Source: Chryseomicrobium aureum
GTDB lineage: Bacteria > Bacillota > Bacilli > Bacillales_A > Planococcaceae
DNA length: 64,000 bases
Direction of reading: 5' to 3'
Assembly (NCBI RefSeq): GCF_016909155.1
Contig: NZ_JAFBFG010000008.1
Span: 1-64,000, forward strand
Shown: one piece after another, positions 51,636-63,465 of the stretch
How positions within the stretch are numbered: position 1 is the first letter of the stretch
Layout of the letters: each line of letters begins with the position of its first letter
Notes under the pieces: generated by a model
Databases searched by the model: none
What the model was told of the DNA's origin: nothing
Seen by the model: only the letters and a program-made list of their open reading frames with translations
Position numbers and translations under genes: made by a program

Positions 51636-52148
51636 TTAATAGCTGATTAAAGTACGAATGTCGATACCTTTTAACTTGTCGCGACCTTCAAGATATGTCA
51701 ATTCGATCATGAATGCAGCACCGACTACTTCTCCACCTAGTTGTTGGATCAAGTTGACAGTTGCTTCAACTGTACCACCTGTTGCCAATAAATCATCAAC
51801 GATTAATACTTTTTGGCCTTTTTTAATAGCATCTTTATGCATCGTCAATGTATCTTTGCCGTATTCTAAACCGTAATCTGCAGAGATGACTTCGCGTGGA
51901 AGTTTTCCTGGTTTACGAACTGGAGCAAAACCGACTTCTAGTGCATACGCCACTGGGCAACCGATGATGAACCCACGAGCTTCTGGTCCAACAATAACTT
52001 CTGCGCCAACTTCTCTTGCGTATTTCACGATTTCATCTACTGCATATTTATAAGCAGGACCATTATCCATGATTGTTGTAATATCTTTAAAGCGAATGCC
52101 TTCTTTTGGCCAATTTTCTACGATTGTTACATATTGTTTCAAATCCAC
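51636..52148 (-). CDS. apt: Adenine phosphoribosyltransferase
   Basis: Salvages adenine to AMP with PRPP. The PRPP-binding motif [13 protein letters not shown] is near residue 118, and the N-terminal hood FKDITTIM and VGPEARGF loops are present. 170 residues from a GTG at 52148 with AGGAGGAACAATCA ahead, giving the usual family start (M)DLKQYVTIV; the frame to 52190 lies in recJ. It follows recJ by 13 bp. Confidence 0.95.
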   Translation of the reverse strand: MDLKQYVTIVENWPKEGIRFKDITTIMDNGPAYKYAVDEIVKYAREVGAEVIVGPEARGFIIGCPVAYALEVGFAPVRKPGKLPREVISADYGLEYGKDTLTMHKDAIKKGQKVLIVDDLLATGGTVEATVNLIQQLGGEVVGAAFMIELTYLEGRDKLKGIDIRTLISY

Positions 52149-52161
52149 TGATTGTTCCTCC

Positions 52162-54468
52162 TCAGGACCGGTGTTGGCGCTTTGCGTCAAACCATTGTTT
52201 CAATTCGCGGTACGGTGCATAAAGCAAGACTTGTTCAAGCTCGATTCGCTGCTGTTGTTGCTGATAGCTCGGAGCTTCAGTCAACGCACGACGCTCACTT
52301 TCTTTATTCACCACCAAATGTCCATTGTCTATTCTAACAAAATCTAATTCAAAAAACACCTTTGACATAAAATTAATTGTTTGTTCGCTCCACCCTTTAT
52401 GTCGGGCGAGTTGCGCGCCTTGTTCTTTTAATGCGAACTTTTCTTTCGACATCAAGAATCCGTAATACCATTTGAACTGATCTCTACTAGGTAAGCCATC
52501 AAAAAATGCTTCTGATGGTGTGAAGAAATGCGCGAATATACGACTCCACTCTGATTTCGTCACGATTTCGTCCAGCTGCTGTTCATGAGCTGGCATATCG
52601 AGTAACACAACGGAACTGTGTTTCGGTTCTAGCTCTGAAGATTTGACAATTCGCTCAGGTAATTGATCTTGATAGGCAGCGATTGTCTCTTCATGGAACG
52701 CCACATAATGGGCATCTCCTTGTGGTACTTGATTTAACCATCGATATAATTGGCGAATACCGCGCACATCGAACAGTTGCCAGTCAGACGACATCGCATC
52801 TTCCAACATCAATTGCGGCTTTTTGCGACCATTCCATTCATTGATTTGAAGGTCTCCGGCAATCGTCAAGCTTGTCATCGGTGCCAGTTGATCAACGAGT
52901 TCTCCTTGATAAAATCCGATGACATCAAGTGTGTGACCGTCTTTTGTTACTTCCAGTTTAGCATGATTGCTCGATGCGCCGATTTTTCGGAAGCTCTTCA
53001 CTTCTACTCCCTTTACCGCATAGACCGGTTTGGCAAAGCCCATACCATAGGGCCCTAGTTTTGCTGCACTTTCAATAGATTGCACATTAATTTCTGACAG
53101 TTCTACAGGAATGTCGACCGTCAGACGTGGAATGAAATGGTCTTGTGTTAACACTTCATCCCCCTGGGCTTGCATACGTGCGACAAATTCATCCAGGTCA
53201 TCAAGCGACATCGTCATCCCTGCTGCCATTGGGTGACCCCCAAAATGCGGCACGATATCACGATTTTTGGCAATCTCTTGATAGAGATGGAATCCTTCGA
53301 TACTGCGTGCAGAACCTTTTGCAATCCTTTTTTCTAAATCGATGCCAAGAACAATGGCCGGACGTGTGTATTTTTCAACAAGACGAGAAGCCACAATTCC
53401 TAAAATTCCTGGATTCCAATCTTCCTGAGCAACGACCAGCACACTTGGAAGAGGGCCAGTTTCGACTTGAGCAACGGCTTCATCCGTGATTGACTTGACG
53501 ATGGATTGACGCTCTTTATTTTTGTCTTGTAAGAATTTCGCATAAAGAGCTGCTTCTTCTTTACTATCAGAGCGGAAAAGATGAACCCCAGGGTCTGCAC
53601 TTCCTAAGCGGCCTACCGCATTAATTCGAGGGCCGAATGCAAAACCGACAGTCTCTTCGTTGATGTCTGAAAGCTCTACTCCAGAAACAGAGGCAAGCGC
53701 TCGAATCGCTTCTGTAGGCTTTGTATGCATCAGCTCGAGCCCGCGTTTTACAAAGTACCGATTCTCTCCCTGCAAGGGCACCAAATCAGCAATCGTACCA
53801 ATGGCGACAAGATACAAATACTCTTCTGGAATACGACCTAAAAGTGCTTGCGCCAGTTTAAACGAAACACCAACACCTGCTAAATCAGAGAACGGATAGT
53901 TTTCTTCGAGATGCGGGTGAATAATGAAATCTGCATTTGGAATGACTTCTCCTGCTTCGTGGTGATCAGTCAAAATCACGTCCATACCTAACTCTTTGGC
54001 GATTGCGATTTGGGACACACCAGAAATACCATTATCTACAGTGATGAGTAACGAAACGCCTTCTTCATGTGCGAGTCGAAACAGCCGCTCACTTGGGCCA
54101 TACCCGTCTTCAAAACGATTTGGAATTTTAAACGAGACAGTGGCACCGAGGGAAGTTAAGGTTTCCATCAAAACGGTGACACTCGTAATTCCGTCTGCAT
54201 CGTAATCGCCGTACACCAAGATTTTTTCATTGCGTTCGAGTGCCGTGTGAATTCGCTCTACTGCACCTTGCATATCTGAAAATAAGAATGGGTCATGAAC
54301 AGAAGACGCATCCATTTCTAAAAATTCTTTTGCAGCCAGTTCTGTATCGATCCCTCTGGCTAGTAATAACTTTGCTACAAGAACATCTACTTGCAGTGTT
54401 TTTGCAAATTCCTCTGCTTGTTCTTGAGATATAGTTTGTACGGACCATTTTTTCTTAGATTGAATCAT
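52162..54468 (-). CDS. recJ: Single-stranded-DNA exonuclease RecJ
   Basis: 5'-3' single-strand exonuclease in recombination and repair. DHH motifs carry the metal ligands: [12 protein letters not shown] near residue 82, VDNGISG near 143, LTDHHEAG near 165 and a DHHA1 domain with [11 protein letters not shown] near 405. An OB domain and the Firmicutes-specific C-terminal domain (from about 570) follow. 768 residues, the long Bacillus type. Confidence 0.95.
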   Translation of the reverse strand: MIQSKKKWSVQTISQEQAEEFAKTLQVDVLVAKLLLARGIDTELAAKEFLEMDASSVHDPFLFSDMQGAVERIHTALERNEKILVYGDYDADGITSVTVLMETLTSLGATVSFKIPNRFEDGYGPSERLFRLAHEEGVSLLITVDNGISGVSQIAIAKELGMDVILTDHHEAGEVIPNADFIIHPHLEENYPFSDLAGVGVSFKLAQALLGRIPEEYLYLVAIGTIADLVPLQGENRYFVKRGLELMHTKPTEAIRALASVSGVELSDINEETVGFAFGPRINAVGRLGSADPGVHLFRSDSKEEAALYAKFLQDKNKERQSIVKSITDEAVAQVETGPLPSVLVVAQEDWNPGILGIVASRLVEKYTRPAIVLGIDLEKRIAKGSARSIEGFHLYQEIAKNRDIVPHFGGHPMAAGMTMSLDDLDEFVARMQAQGDEVLTQDHFIPRLTVDIPVELSEINVQSIESAAKLGPYGMGFAKPVYAVKGVEVKSFRKIGASSNHAKLEVTKDGHTLDVIGFYQGELVDQLAPMTSLTIAGDLQINEWNGRKKPQLMLEDAMSSDWQLFDVRGIRQLYRWLNQVPQGDAHYVAFHEETIAAYQDQLPERIVKSSELEPKHSSVVLLDMPAHEQQLDEIVTKSEWSRIFAHFFTPSEAFFDGLPSRDQFKWYYGFLMSKEKFALKEQGAQLARHKGWSEQTINFMSKVFFELDFVRIDNGHLVVNKESERRALTEAPSYQQQQQRIELEQVLLYAPYRELKQWFDAKRQHRS

Positions 54469-54499
54469 TTTCTCACTTCCTCACAGACTTCCATTATAC

Positions 54500-54526
54500 A
54501 AAAAAACCTGCCCTCTTGGACAGGTT
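54500..54526 (-). terminator. Terminator behind the lapA-like gene
   Basis: AACCTGTCC-AAGAG-GGCAGGTT followed by TTTTTG on the minus strand. Confidence 0.8.
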
Positions 54527-54532
54527 CCTGAA

Positions 54533-54889
54533 TTAAAGTGTTGGTTTATTCATCGATTCTTCATGATTTAGTTCTGCCGAGCGTGTTGATGTCTCACGTT
54601 CCCGATAAACTGACAATTCATTTTGCGTTGCGTGCAGTTCAGCATCTCGTTTTGATTTTTCAGCTTCGAGTGCCTTCACTTTGCGACTTAACGTAAACGT
54701 TCGAACAATCGCGAACATACCGCTAACAAGGGCTCCTAATAAAGCCGATCCCAAAATCACCAAAATAAGTGGCCATTGTGCTTCACCGAATAAATAATTG
54801 ACTGGAACTGCATCCACGTTGACTACGGCAAAGATGGCGATAACGATTGCCAAAATAAGTCCGAGTAAAATAGCCCATTGCGTTTTCAC
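54533..54889 (-). CDS. LapA domain membrane protein (YrvD-like)
   Basis: 118-residue membrane protein. Two hydrophobic helices (WAILLGLILAIVIAIFAVV and LILVILGSALLGALVSGMFA) with the intervening VNYLFG segment fit the LapA/DUF1049 family, followed by a cytoplasmic coiled coil (about 65-105). In E. coli LapA helps regulate lipopolysaccharide; a role in this Gram-positive is unknown. It lies between secDF and recJ, as yrvD does. Confidence 0.85.
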   Translation of the reverse strand: MKTQWAILLGLILAIVIAIFAVVNVDAVPVNYLFGEAQWPLILVILGSALLGALVSGMFAIVRTFTLSRKVKALEAEKSKRDAELHATQNELSVYRERETSTRSAELNHEESMNKPTL

Positions 54890-54917
54890 AGCATCATCTC
54901 CCTATGTAGTTCCCTCA

Positions 54918-54950
54918 AAAAAACTCGAGGTATAGATTCACTATACCCCG
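54918..54950 (-). terminator. Terminator of secDF
   Basis: CGGGGTATAG-TGAAT-CTATACCTCG (one G-U pair) followed by AGTTTTTTTG on the minus strand. Confidence 0.8.
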
Positions 54951-54971
54951 ATTGTTTAAAACTTGAAACTA

Positions 54972-57245
54972 TTAGACAACTGGCTCATCTGAACCCCATT
55001 GTTTCTTTTCAGCCGCTACATCAATCGTTCCTTTTTTGAACAATTGTTTGCGCTTCAGATCAAACCAAAGCTGCGCTGCGATGAAGATGGATGAGTATGT
55101 TCCGGCAATCAACCCAATCAATAATGCGATTGAGAAGTTTTGAATAGATGGAGCACCGAAGAAAATCAGTGACACGACAACAAATACGACTGTCAAAACA
55201 GTAATTACAGAACGCACAAGTGTTTGACGAAGTGATTTATTGACGATGTCTGCAAGTTCTTGTTCGGTTTGAATCGCACCTGCGCGATGCAAGTTTTCTC
55301 GAATCCGGTCAAAAGTGACGATTGTATCATTGATGGAATACCCGACAATGGTTAGGACGGCCGCAATGAATGTAATATCCACTTCTAGTCGCAGTATACT
55401 AAAGATGGCAATCATGAAGAATGCATCATGGAGTAAAGCGACAATTGCCGAGACCCCAAATCGCCATTCAAAGCGGAATGCCACATAGATGATGATTCCG
55501 ATAGCAGCAATCGCAAGGGCGTACACTGCGTTACGCGCAAGCTCTTGGCCGACAGTTGGAGAAACGGTGCTGACCGATGGCTCTACTCCGAATTCATCGA
55601 TAAAGCTAGATTTTAATTCTGCAATCTCTTGCTGCGTGAAATCTTCCACATAACGAAGAACCGCTATATTGCTAGTATCTCCTGAAATTACGATATCATC
55701 TGTTTCATAGCCTGCTGCTTCAATTGTCGCGCGGACTTCATCCGAAGTAAGAGGTCCATCTGTCATCACCTCCACACGTGTACCCGAAGAGAAATCAATC
55801 CCTAGATTCAATTGGAAAATCGATAACATCGCAATACCAGCTGCGAGTAAGAATACAGACAAAATGTAGAATGGTTTACGTTTACCAACGAAATCAATTT
55901 TATCAAATGGAGTGGATAAATCTAATGTCTCCATATTCTCTTCCGGAGTATGCACTCGTTTTGTGCTAACACCGAATAAGAATGGTTTGTTGTCAAACAT
56001 CCCACTGTTCACTAATAGGCCTAGTAATAGGCGAGATCCCCATACAGCGGTGATAAAGCTCGCTAAGATCGAGATGATAAGCGTCGTGGCAAATCCTTTA
56101 ACAGAGCTTGTTCCAAAGTAGAACAATACTGCCGCTGCAAGTAAAGAAGTTACGTTTGCATCCAAGATAGCACTAAACGATTGTTTTGCACCTAGTTTGA
56201 ATGCTTCTTTAATGCTGCGACCGACACGCAATTCTTCTTTGATACGCTCATATGTTATGATATTCGCATCGACGGCCATACCTACCCCTAAAACGATTGC
56301 GGCAATACCAGGAAGCGTCAGTACGCCATTGATCAGTTCGAATACGAGCAAGATCAAATAGATAAAGACAGATAGCGTGATGACTGCCACAAGGCCTGGC
56401 AAGCGGTAATACACTAACATAAACAACAGTACGACTGAAATCCCGATGATTCCAGCTAAAATTGTCATCTCTAGCGCTTGTTCACCGAACTGAGCGCCTA
56501 CTGAAGTTGAGAAGATTTCCGTTAATTTTACAGGTAATGCCCCAGCATTCAAAACTCCTGCTAGATTACGTGTCTCATCTGTAGTGAAAACACCTGTGAT
56601 TTCAACATTGGTAGAACTGATGCGTTGAGAGACTTGAGGTGCAGAAACAAATTTAGGATCTGCTTTCATCCTCTCAGCTTCGTAGCTGTCCACACCTTCT
56701 TCAAAATCTAACCAGATGACCAAAAGGTTTTGTCCAAATGGACGTGCTGCTAACTCTTCTGTCACTTGTGCAAATTTGTTTGGGTCTTTTAATTGTAACG
56801 TGACGATGGGTTGTCCATTTTGGCCAAATGCCGCTTGTGCCCCACCTTCTACTAGATCAGTTCCATCTAACATCAATTCATCATTGACGTCACGGAATGT
56901 CAGATTGGCTTCTGTTGCGAGCAACTCACGAGCGGCCGCTTGGTCTTCGACTCCTGGGAGCTGAACGCGGATTCGATTTTGTTGTTCGACTTGGATGACG
57001 GGTTCACTAACACCAAGTACGTTGATACGGTTATTGAGTGCTTCTGCAGTATCTGCAACCGTCTCTTCACTTAATGTCGTCGATTCTCCATCTAGCGGCT
57101 CAAGTTCGTAGAGAACTTCGAAACCACCTTGTAGATCTAGGCCAAGATTAATATCTTTCAGGATGCCACTTGCAGTACTGCTGATGGTTCCTGCAAAGAT
57201 GACGAGGAGTAGCAAAAACGCTACTATTCTTCCTCTGGATTTCAT
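54972..57245 (-). CDS. secDF: Fused protein-export translocase subunit SecDF
   Basis: Membrane protein that uses the proton gradient to assist Sec-dependent export. SecD and SecF are fused, as in Bacillus: the SecD half has the GLDLQGG motif (about 40), a large outer domain, and TM region GMAVDANIITYERI. The SecF half begins about residue 450 with LGIDFSSGTRVEV and has ...SINDTIVTFDRIREN. Twelve membrane helices are expected. About 757 residues. The ATG at 57245 is best spaced from AAGGGAG. Confidence 0.95.
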   Translation of the reverse strand: MKSRGRIVAFLLLLVIFAGTISSTASGILKDINLGLDLQGGFEVLYELEPLDGESTTLSEETVADTAEALNNRINVLGVSEPVIQVEQQNRIRVQLPGVEDQAAARELLATEANLTFRDVNDELMLDGTDLVEGGAQAAFGQNGQPIVTLQLKDPNKFAQVTEELAARPFGQNLLVIWLDFEEGVDSYEAERMKADPKFVSAPQVSQRISSTNVEITGVFTTDETRNLAGVLNAGALPVKLTEIFSTSVGAQFGEQALEMTILAGIIGISVVLLFMLVYYRLPGLVAVITLSVFIYLILLVFELINGVLTLPGIAAIVLGVGMAVDANIITYERIKEELRVGRSIKEAFKLGAKQSFSAILDANVTSLLAAAVLFYFGTSSVKGFATTLIISILASFITAVWGSRLLLGLLVNSGMFDNKPFLFGVSTKRVHTPEENMETLDLSTPFDKIDFVGKRKPFYILSVFLLAAGIAMLSIFQLNLGIDFSSGTRVEVMTDGPLTSDEVRATIEAAGYETDDIVISGDTSNIAVLRYVEDFTQQEIAELKSSFIDEFGVEPSVSTVSPTVGQELARNAVYALAIAAIGIIIYVAFRFEWRFGVSAIVALLHDAFFMIAIFSILRLEVDITFIAAVLTIVGYSINDTIVTFDRIRENLHRAGAIQTEQELADIVNKSLRQTLVRSVITVLTVVFVVVSLIFFGAPSIQNFSIALLIGLIAGTYSSIFIAAQLWFDLKRKQLFKKGTIDVAAEKKQWGSDEPVV

Positions 57246-57303
57246 TTTCATTCTCCCTTCTTTTCCCCTAAGCGAGGGGAATCACAGACGCCGGTCTGAA
57301 ACC

Positions 57304-57342
57304 GAAAAAACACAACATGATTATTATGAATCACGTTGTGTA
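57304..57342 (-). terminator. Terminator of comN
   Basis: ACACAACGTGATTCA pairs with TAATCATGTTGTGT and is followed by TTTTTCGG on the minus strand. Confidence 0.8.
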
Positions 57343-57368
57343 GTGTGTCAAATGCCCTTGGTCCTTGA

Positions 57369-57671
57369 TTAGCGCGGATTGAGCAATTTTTCTAAATCTT
57401 CTTTTTTTAATTCAGAGAACCAGTTTTCACTTTTAAATTGTTGAATCTGTGAGACTGACATATAGGTAGAAGGTGAAATCGCATAAATATCCGAAATGAT
57501 TTGATGCAATGGCAGTTCGTCGAGCCGTTTTTTCTTCCAAAATTTTAATTTCGCAAAGTCCCAAAGGTCTTCTTTGGTGATTGTCGTAAAGTGATACAGT
57601 TCAAATTCACTCACTTTACTGTCGAGCACCATCTCTACTTTGTTGAACAATGCTTGCTCCCCTTTGTCCAT
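57369..57671 (-). CDS. comN: Post-transcriptional regulator ComN
   Basis: 100-residue ComN (YrzD) family protein. In B. subtilis ComN affects comE mRNA and associates with DivIVA at the division site. Family segments FELYHFTTITKEDLWDFAKLKFWKK and LPLHQIISDIYAISPSTYMSV are visible. GGAGGAAACCAT precedes the ATG. In sporulating relatives spoVB follows in this neighbourhood; here comN and yajC are only 170 bp apart. Confidence 0.9.
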   Translation of the reverse strand: MDKGEQALFNKVEMVLDSKVSEFELYHFTTITKEDLWDFAKLKFWKKKRLDELPLHQIISDIYAISPSTYMSVSQIQQFKSENWFSELKKEDLEKLLNPR

Positions 57672-57729
57672 ATGGTTTCCTCCTGTGCATAATTTGTCTG
57701 TCCGCTCATAGTTTGTGGTAGTAGGTAAA

Positions 57730-57758
57730 ATCGTATCTATTTATGAAGGATGTGTCAA
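57730..57758 (-). promoter_or_regulatory. Promoter of comN
   Basis: TTGACA (57758-57753) and TACGAT (57735-57730) spaced by 17 bases on the minus strand, 60 bases ahead of comN. Confidence 0.8.
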
Positions 57759-57804
57759 ATGTCTTTTCGAAAAGGGTGATCTTGTCGTAGGGGGTTTGCC
57801 CAAC

Positions 57805-57837
57805 AAAAAAACCTTACGAACAAAATTGTCGTAAGGT
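57805..57837 (-). terminator. Terminator of the ruvA-ruvB-queA-tgt-yajC operon
   Basis: ACCTTACGA-CAATTTTGT-TCGTAAGGT followed by TTTTTTG on the minus strand, immediately behind yajC. Confidence 0.85.
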
Positions 57838-57844
57838 CTGCTTG

Positions 57845-58102
57845 TTATTCAACTACGCGGCCGATTGCCACTTTCTCGAACTGAAGACGTGTACCGTCTG
57901 CCACTGTAACAAATACAGTTGTATCGTCAAGCGCATCGATCGTACCATGTAAACCACCAACCGTGATTACTTGGTCACCACGCTTTAAGTTGTTTTGCAT
58001 CGTCGCTGTTGCTTTTTGACGTTTCTGTGCTGGTCGGATGATGAAGAACCACATCACAGCAAACATCGCGATAATTGGTAATAAGCCTATCAATGTTTCC
58101 AT
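57845..58102 (-). CDS. yajC: Preprotein translocase subunit YajC
   Basis: Small Sec accessory protein. One membrane helix (LLPIIAMFAVMWFFII) followed by RPAQKRQK and a small soluble domain with GDQVITVGGLHGTI. About 85 residues from the ATG at 58102, which matches METLIGLLP of the family; AAGGGGG lies ahead. In one operon with tgt. Confidence 0.93.
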   Translation of the reverse strand: METLIGLLPIIAMFAVMWFFIIRPAQKRQKATATMQNNLKRGDQVITVGGLHGTIDALDDTTVFVTVADGTRLQFEKVAIGRVVE

Positions 58103-58147
58103 CTCTAAAATTCCCCCTTTCACTCAATCTATCTAATTATACTCGAA

Positions 58148-60327
<2,180 letters not shown>

Positions 60328-60345
60328 AATCAACGTCCTCTTCTA

Positions 60346-61344
60346 TCATTCTGGTAACGGCAACCCAAGGTGCTCGTAGGCAAGATGTGTTAAAACTCGA
60401 CCTCGAGGCGTTCGTTGGATAAAACCGATTTGTAGTAAGTATGGTTCGTACACTTCTTCTATAGTAGCAGATTCTTCGCCAGCACTCGCGGCTAACGTAT
60501 CAAGCCCAACTGGACCTCCTCGGAAGCGCTCTGCCATAGCACGTACAAGCTTATGATCGATGTGGTCAAGACCACGTCGGTCGACTTGCAACAATTCTAA
60601 GGCTTCATTCGCGAGACTCTCCGTAATTCTTCCGTCCCCGCGCACTTGTGCATAATCACGTACACGTTTAAGTAAACGGTTTGCGATACGTGGTGTCCCG
60701 CGAGAACGTCGGGCAATTTCACTCGCTGCACGTGGGTCGATCTCTGCCTGGAATAAACGACTGCTCCTCAGAACGATTTCAGTGAGTGCTGCTTCATCGT
60801 AATACTCAAGACGAGACAACACACCAAAACGATCGCGGAGTGGCGCGGATAAGGACCCTGCACGTGTTGTAGCTCCAACTAATGTAAAGGGAGGCAGATC
60901 CAGACGAATCGATTTTGCAGTTGGTCCTTTTCCTACGACAATATCTAAACAGAAGTCTTCCATCGCAGGATATAAGACTTCTTCGATTGCTCGGTTCAAA
61001 CGGTGAATCTCATCGATAAACAAAACATCACCGGGTTCTAAAGCACTCACGATGGCCGCTAAGTCACCAGGACGCTCAATAGCAGGTCCACTGGTCATTC
61101 TTATTTGCACGCCCATCTCATTCGCAATAACAGCTGCGAGCGTTGTTTTCCCAAGGCCTGGAGGTCCATAAAGCAATACGTGATCTAGACTCTCTTCTCG
61201 AAGTTTTGCTGCTTGGATGAAGATGCTCAAGTTTTCTTTGATTTGATTTTGGCCAATATACGAGCTTAATGTATCCGGGCGCAAAGTCTCTTCAAACGGT
61301 TCATCAAATTGTGTCGCATCACTTGTAATCACTCGATCTGTCAC
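60346..61344 (-). CDS. ruvB: Holliday junction branch migration helicase RuvB
   Basis: AAA+ hexameric motor that drives branch migration with RuvA. Walker [12 protein letters not shown] is near residue 60, Walker [12 protein letters not shown] near 110, sensor 1 GATTRAG, and the C-terminal winged helix contains [18 protein letters not shown]. 332 residues, full length. Adjacent to ruvA. Confidence 0.97.
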   Translation of the reverse strand: MTDRVITSDATQFDEPFEETLRPDTLSSYIGQNQIKENLSIFIQAAKLREESLDHVLLYGPPGLGKTTLAAVIANEMGVQIRMTSGPAIERPGDLAAIVSALEPGDVLFIDEIHRLNRAIEEVLYPAMEDFCLDIVVGKGPTAKSIRLDLPPFTLVGATTRAGSLSAPLRDRFGVLSRLEYYDEAALTEIVLRSSRLFQAEIDPRAASEIARRSRGTPRIANRLLKRVRDYAQVRGDGRITESLANEALELLQVDRRGLDHIDHKLVRAMAERFRGGPVGLDTLAASAGEESATIEEVYEPYLLQIGFIQRTPRGRVLTHLAYEHLGLPLPE

Positions 61345-61356
61345 AGCTCATCCCTC

Positions 61357-61962
61357 CTAACTGCCAAACAGTAACTGCAGTGCTTTTTTCATAATCGTAT
61401 CGGTTGTTTCGCCTTCAAGCTCTTCAAGAAGTGGTGTAATTTTCTTCAACTCTCGCTCAGAATAGCCAAGAGCAGTGAGGGCTTGCAAAGCCTCATCAAG
61501 TGACTGATTGCCAGTCCCTTCCTCTTCTTCAACTTCAAATAAGCCGCCAACAATTTCTTCATCGGCAAGGTCATGAAGTTTCCCTTTCAAGTCCAAGATA
61601 ATTTGGCGTGCCGTCTTTTTGCCGACTCCCGGAAACTTGACTAAAAACGCATCGTCTTCTCGTTCGATCGCACCGATGACTTGGTCTGGCTGCCCACTTG
61701 CTAAAATGGCAAGCGCCCCTTTAGGTCCGATCCCTGTTACTTGGATCAACTTTCGAAACAATTCCCGCTCGGAAAGTGTTTTGAAGCCAATCAATTGCTG
61801 GATATCTTCGCGCACTTGCAAATAGGTATAAACAAGTTCTGCTGATCCCACTTGAAAACGGAACGGATTCGGTGTGAGAATCTGAAACCCAAGACCGTCA
61901 CGATCAACGACGATGTATTCTGGTGTAATCCGTGCAACTTCGCCTTTTATGTAGTCGTACAT
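61357..61962 (-). CDS. ruvA: Holliday junction DNA-binding protein RuvA
   Basis: Binds four-way junctions as tetramers and loads RuvB. An OB domain at the start ([20 protein letters not shown]), helix-hairpin-helix pairs ([13 protein letters not shown] and [17 protein letters not shown] near 75-120), and C-terminal domain III ([15 protein letters not shown]). About 201 residues from the ATG at 61962. bofC, usually upstream in sporulating Bacillus, is missing. Confidence 0.96.
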   Translation of the reverse strand: MYDYIKGEVARITPEYIVVDRDGLGFQILTPNPFRFQVGSAELVYTYLQVREDIQQLIGFKTLSERELFRKLIQVTGIGPKGALAILASGQPDQVIGAIEREDDAFLVKFPGVGKKTARQIILDLKGKLHDLADEEIVGGLFEVEEEEGTGNQSLDEALQALTALGYSERELKKITPLLEELEGETTDTIMKKALQLLFGS

Positions 61963-61985
61963 GGCGCATCCTCTTTTCTTACTCA

Positions 61986-62014
61986 ACAAAGAAGGCCGCT
62001 AAAGAGTAGCGGCC
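61986..62014 (-). terminator. Possible terminator upstream of ruvA
   Basis: GGCCGCTA-CTCTT-TAGCGGCC with a weak T-run (TTCTTTG) on the minus strand, between the safA-like remnant and ruvA. Confidence 0.5.
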
Positions 62015-62032
62015 ATCACGAGCATTTTCATG

Positions 62033-62320
62033 TTACTTATCATACCATAGTTTCCGGTGATTTTCTATCGCTTTCCCCGTAAATGCCAACAAACGTTCTT
62101 GTTTTTTCACATGGGGTTTAGTTAAGTAGGCAAGCCATTCGCGGAACAATTCGTTCGGATACCGCAAGATCGAAGGTTGCTCTTCAATAATACGCAAAAA
62201 ATCCGGATTTTCAGCGACCAGTAGTTGCAGGTCGTAATCGGCAAACGGAAGAAAACGCTGCATCAATAAAATCCATTCATCATCGGGGTCTGTATAACTT
62301 GCAAGATCGAAGTCGATCAA
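62033..62320 (-). pseudogene. C-terminal tail of an APH/CotS-like kinase, probable remnant
   Basis: An open frame of 95 codons that begins LIDFDLASYTDPDDEW. This resembles the metal-binding IDF/W-D-x-A segment and the C-terminal lobe of aminoglycoside-phosphotransferase-fold proteins, including spore-coat kinases of the CotS/YutH type. The N-lobe and the HGD catalytic loop are missing, so no kinase can result. A TTG at 62320 with AAAGG 7 bases ahead could start translation. The frame overlaps the LysM stub upstream by 41 bp, with a stop codon just before. Most likely a deletion joined two genes; family assignment is tentative. Confidence 0.5.
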
Positions 62321-62513
62321 CTTTATACCTTTCTCCAGCTTTTACCGTGTGTATTGTAAAGAGAGATGTGGGAAGATAGACTTTCATGCCAACCGTGATT
62401 CGATTCGGATCCGGAATCTGAGGATTTTCAGCAATCAACTGATCTAGTGTGATGCCATACATACGCGCGATTTTCCACATCGTGCCCCCTTTTTGTACGG
62501 TATGTGTTTGCAC
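62280..62513 (-). pseudogene. safA: LysM stub resembling the N-terminus of SafA
   Basis: 77 codons from a GTG at 62513 with AAGGAGG 6 bases ahead. The LysM domain HTVQKGGTMWKIARMYGI...NRITVGMKVYLP fills residues 3-49 and is close to the start of SafA, a spore-coat assembly protein whose gene lies in this neighbourhood in B. subtilis. After FTIHTVKAGERYKV, which looks like the beginning of another domain, the frame runs into random-looking sequence and stops. Real SafA is several hundred residues. I call it a truncated gene; a small functional LysM protein cannot be excluded. Confidence 0.6.
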
Positions 62514-62631
62514 AAATTGCCTCCTTTTTTCATTTCTTTACATCGTATGCAACGAAATTGAAATTGTGACATGAAAAAAAAGGATGGCCGTGGTAAACTA
62601 TGAGCAAATAGCTGGATGCGGGGGAATTTAC

Positions 62632-63159
62632 ATGCGGAAAAAGGGAGAACAAAGAAGAGAATGGATTTTACAAAAGCTTGAGGAGCATGGAATCGCAGTT
62701 AAAGGTGCTGCACTCGCGGAAGAAGCAAACGTCAGTCGGCAAGTCATTGTAAATGACATCAATCTTCTAAAAGTAGCAGGCCACCCAATTTTAGCGACCA
62801 GTCAAGGGTACATCCTCTTTAGTGAATCACCTGGTGAGGGAAAGGTACGCGAACGCGTCGTGTGTTTCCACTTACCCGAAAATACAATGGATGAGTTACA
62901 AACCATTGTTGATTGTGGTGTCACAGTGGATGATGTGACCATCGAGCATCCGGTTTACGGGGAAATCTCTGCACAGGTTCAGGTATCAAACCGGAACGAG
63001 ATCACGACCTTTATGACGCAGATCAAAGAAAACAATGCCACTCTGCTGTTAGAGATGACGGATGGGACGCACTTGCACTGGTTGTCTGCAGACAGCCAGG
63101 AGAAAATCGATGCAGCTAAGGATGCCTTACGAATAAAAGGGTATCTGATTGAGAATTAA
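62632..63159 (+). CDS. niaR: NAD biosynthesis repressor NiaR (YrxA)
   Basis: Nicotinate-responsive repressor of NAD synthesis and niacin uptake genes. An N-terminal HTH_11 domain (EEANVSRQVIVNDINLLK near residues 28-45) and a C-terminal 3H domain named for three conserved histidines; HLPENT, IEHPVYGEIS and GTHLHWL are visible. About 175 residues from the ATG at 62632 after GGGGGAATTTAC. In B. subtilis it lies next to nifS-nadBCA and pheA; pheA is its neighbour here as well. Confidence 0.93.
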   Translation: MRKKGEQRREWILQKLEEHGIAVKGAALAEEANVSRQVIVNDINLLKVAGHPILATSQGYILFSESPGEGKVRERVVCFHLPENTMDELQTIVDCGVTVDDVTIEHPVYGEISAQVQVSNRNEITTFMTQIKENNATLLLEMTDGTHLHWLSADSQEKIDAAKDALRIKGYLIEN

Positions 63160-63168
63160 AGTGTTGCA

Positions 63169-63196
63169 GACCAGCTTTCGGGCTGGTTTTTGTTTT
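63169..63196 (+). terminator. Terminator of niaR
   Basis: CCAGC-TTTCGG-GCTGG followed by TTTTTGTTTTG. Confidence 0.8.
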
Positions 63197-63206
63197 GAGG
63201 TGAAAT

Positions 63207-63220
63207 TAGTTTCCATAATA
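63207..63220 (-). repeat. Solitary TATTATGGAAACTA sequence, locus 4
   Basis: An exact 14-base match on the minus strand to the tails of the three 21-bp arrays. No 21-bp units lie in front of it; a family A repeat starts 13 bases away instead. Confidence 0.85.
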
Positions 63221-63233
63221 TTATTATTTGTTT

Positions 63234-63360
63234 AGATGTGAAGAACGCCACTCTAGAAACTCCGAGGAAAGCAGACGTGCCCGTGAAGGCGGTCTTCAGC
63301 CTTTGCGGGTGCGGCTGATTCCGGAGTGTGTTTCTGGCGTTCGGAACTCGATTTCATTAA
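63234..63360. repeat. Family A repeat, long form
   Basis: About 127 bp: AACGCCACTCTAGAAACTCCG at one end and CGGAGTGTGTTTCTGGCGTT at the other form imperfect inverted repeats. The centre (GACGTGCCCGTGAAGGCGGTC...GCGGGTGCGGC) is GC-rich and foldable. The short form near apt lacks the centre. Confidence 0.8.
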
Positions 63361-63381
63361 GATGTGGAGCCGACCAATCCG

Positions 63382-63427
63382 GTGCCTGTCACCAAATGGA
63401 AGTCACTCCCAAATAGTGACAGGCACC
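63382..63427. repeat. GGTGCCTGTCACC repeat, copy 2
   Basis: GGTGCCTGTCACC and GTGACAGGCACC form a 12-bp inverted repeat around CAAATGGAAGTCACTCCCAAATA. The same core occurs at 42005-42031. Confidence 0.85.
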
Positions 63428-63431
63428 AATT

Positions 63432-63456
63432 GAAAAACCCAGCACATGGCTGGGTT
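63432..63456 (-). terminator. Terminator of pheA
   Basis: AACCCAGC-CATGT... pairs with GCTGGGTT and is followed by TTTCA on the minus strand. Confidence 0.75.
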
Positions 63457-63465
63457 GAGAAAAGC

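Noticed and set aside
62540-62600. NiaR operator and promoter
   Set aside because: TAAACT at 62594 could be a -10 box, but no -35 box at suitable spacing and no clear palindrome were found, so it was not annotated.
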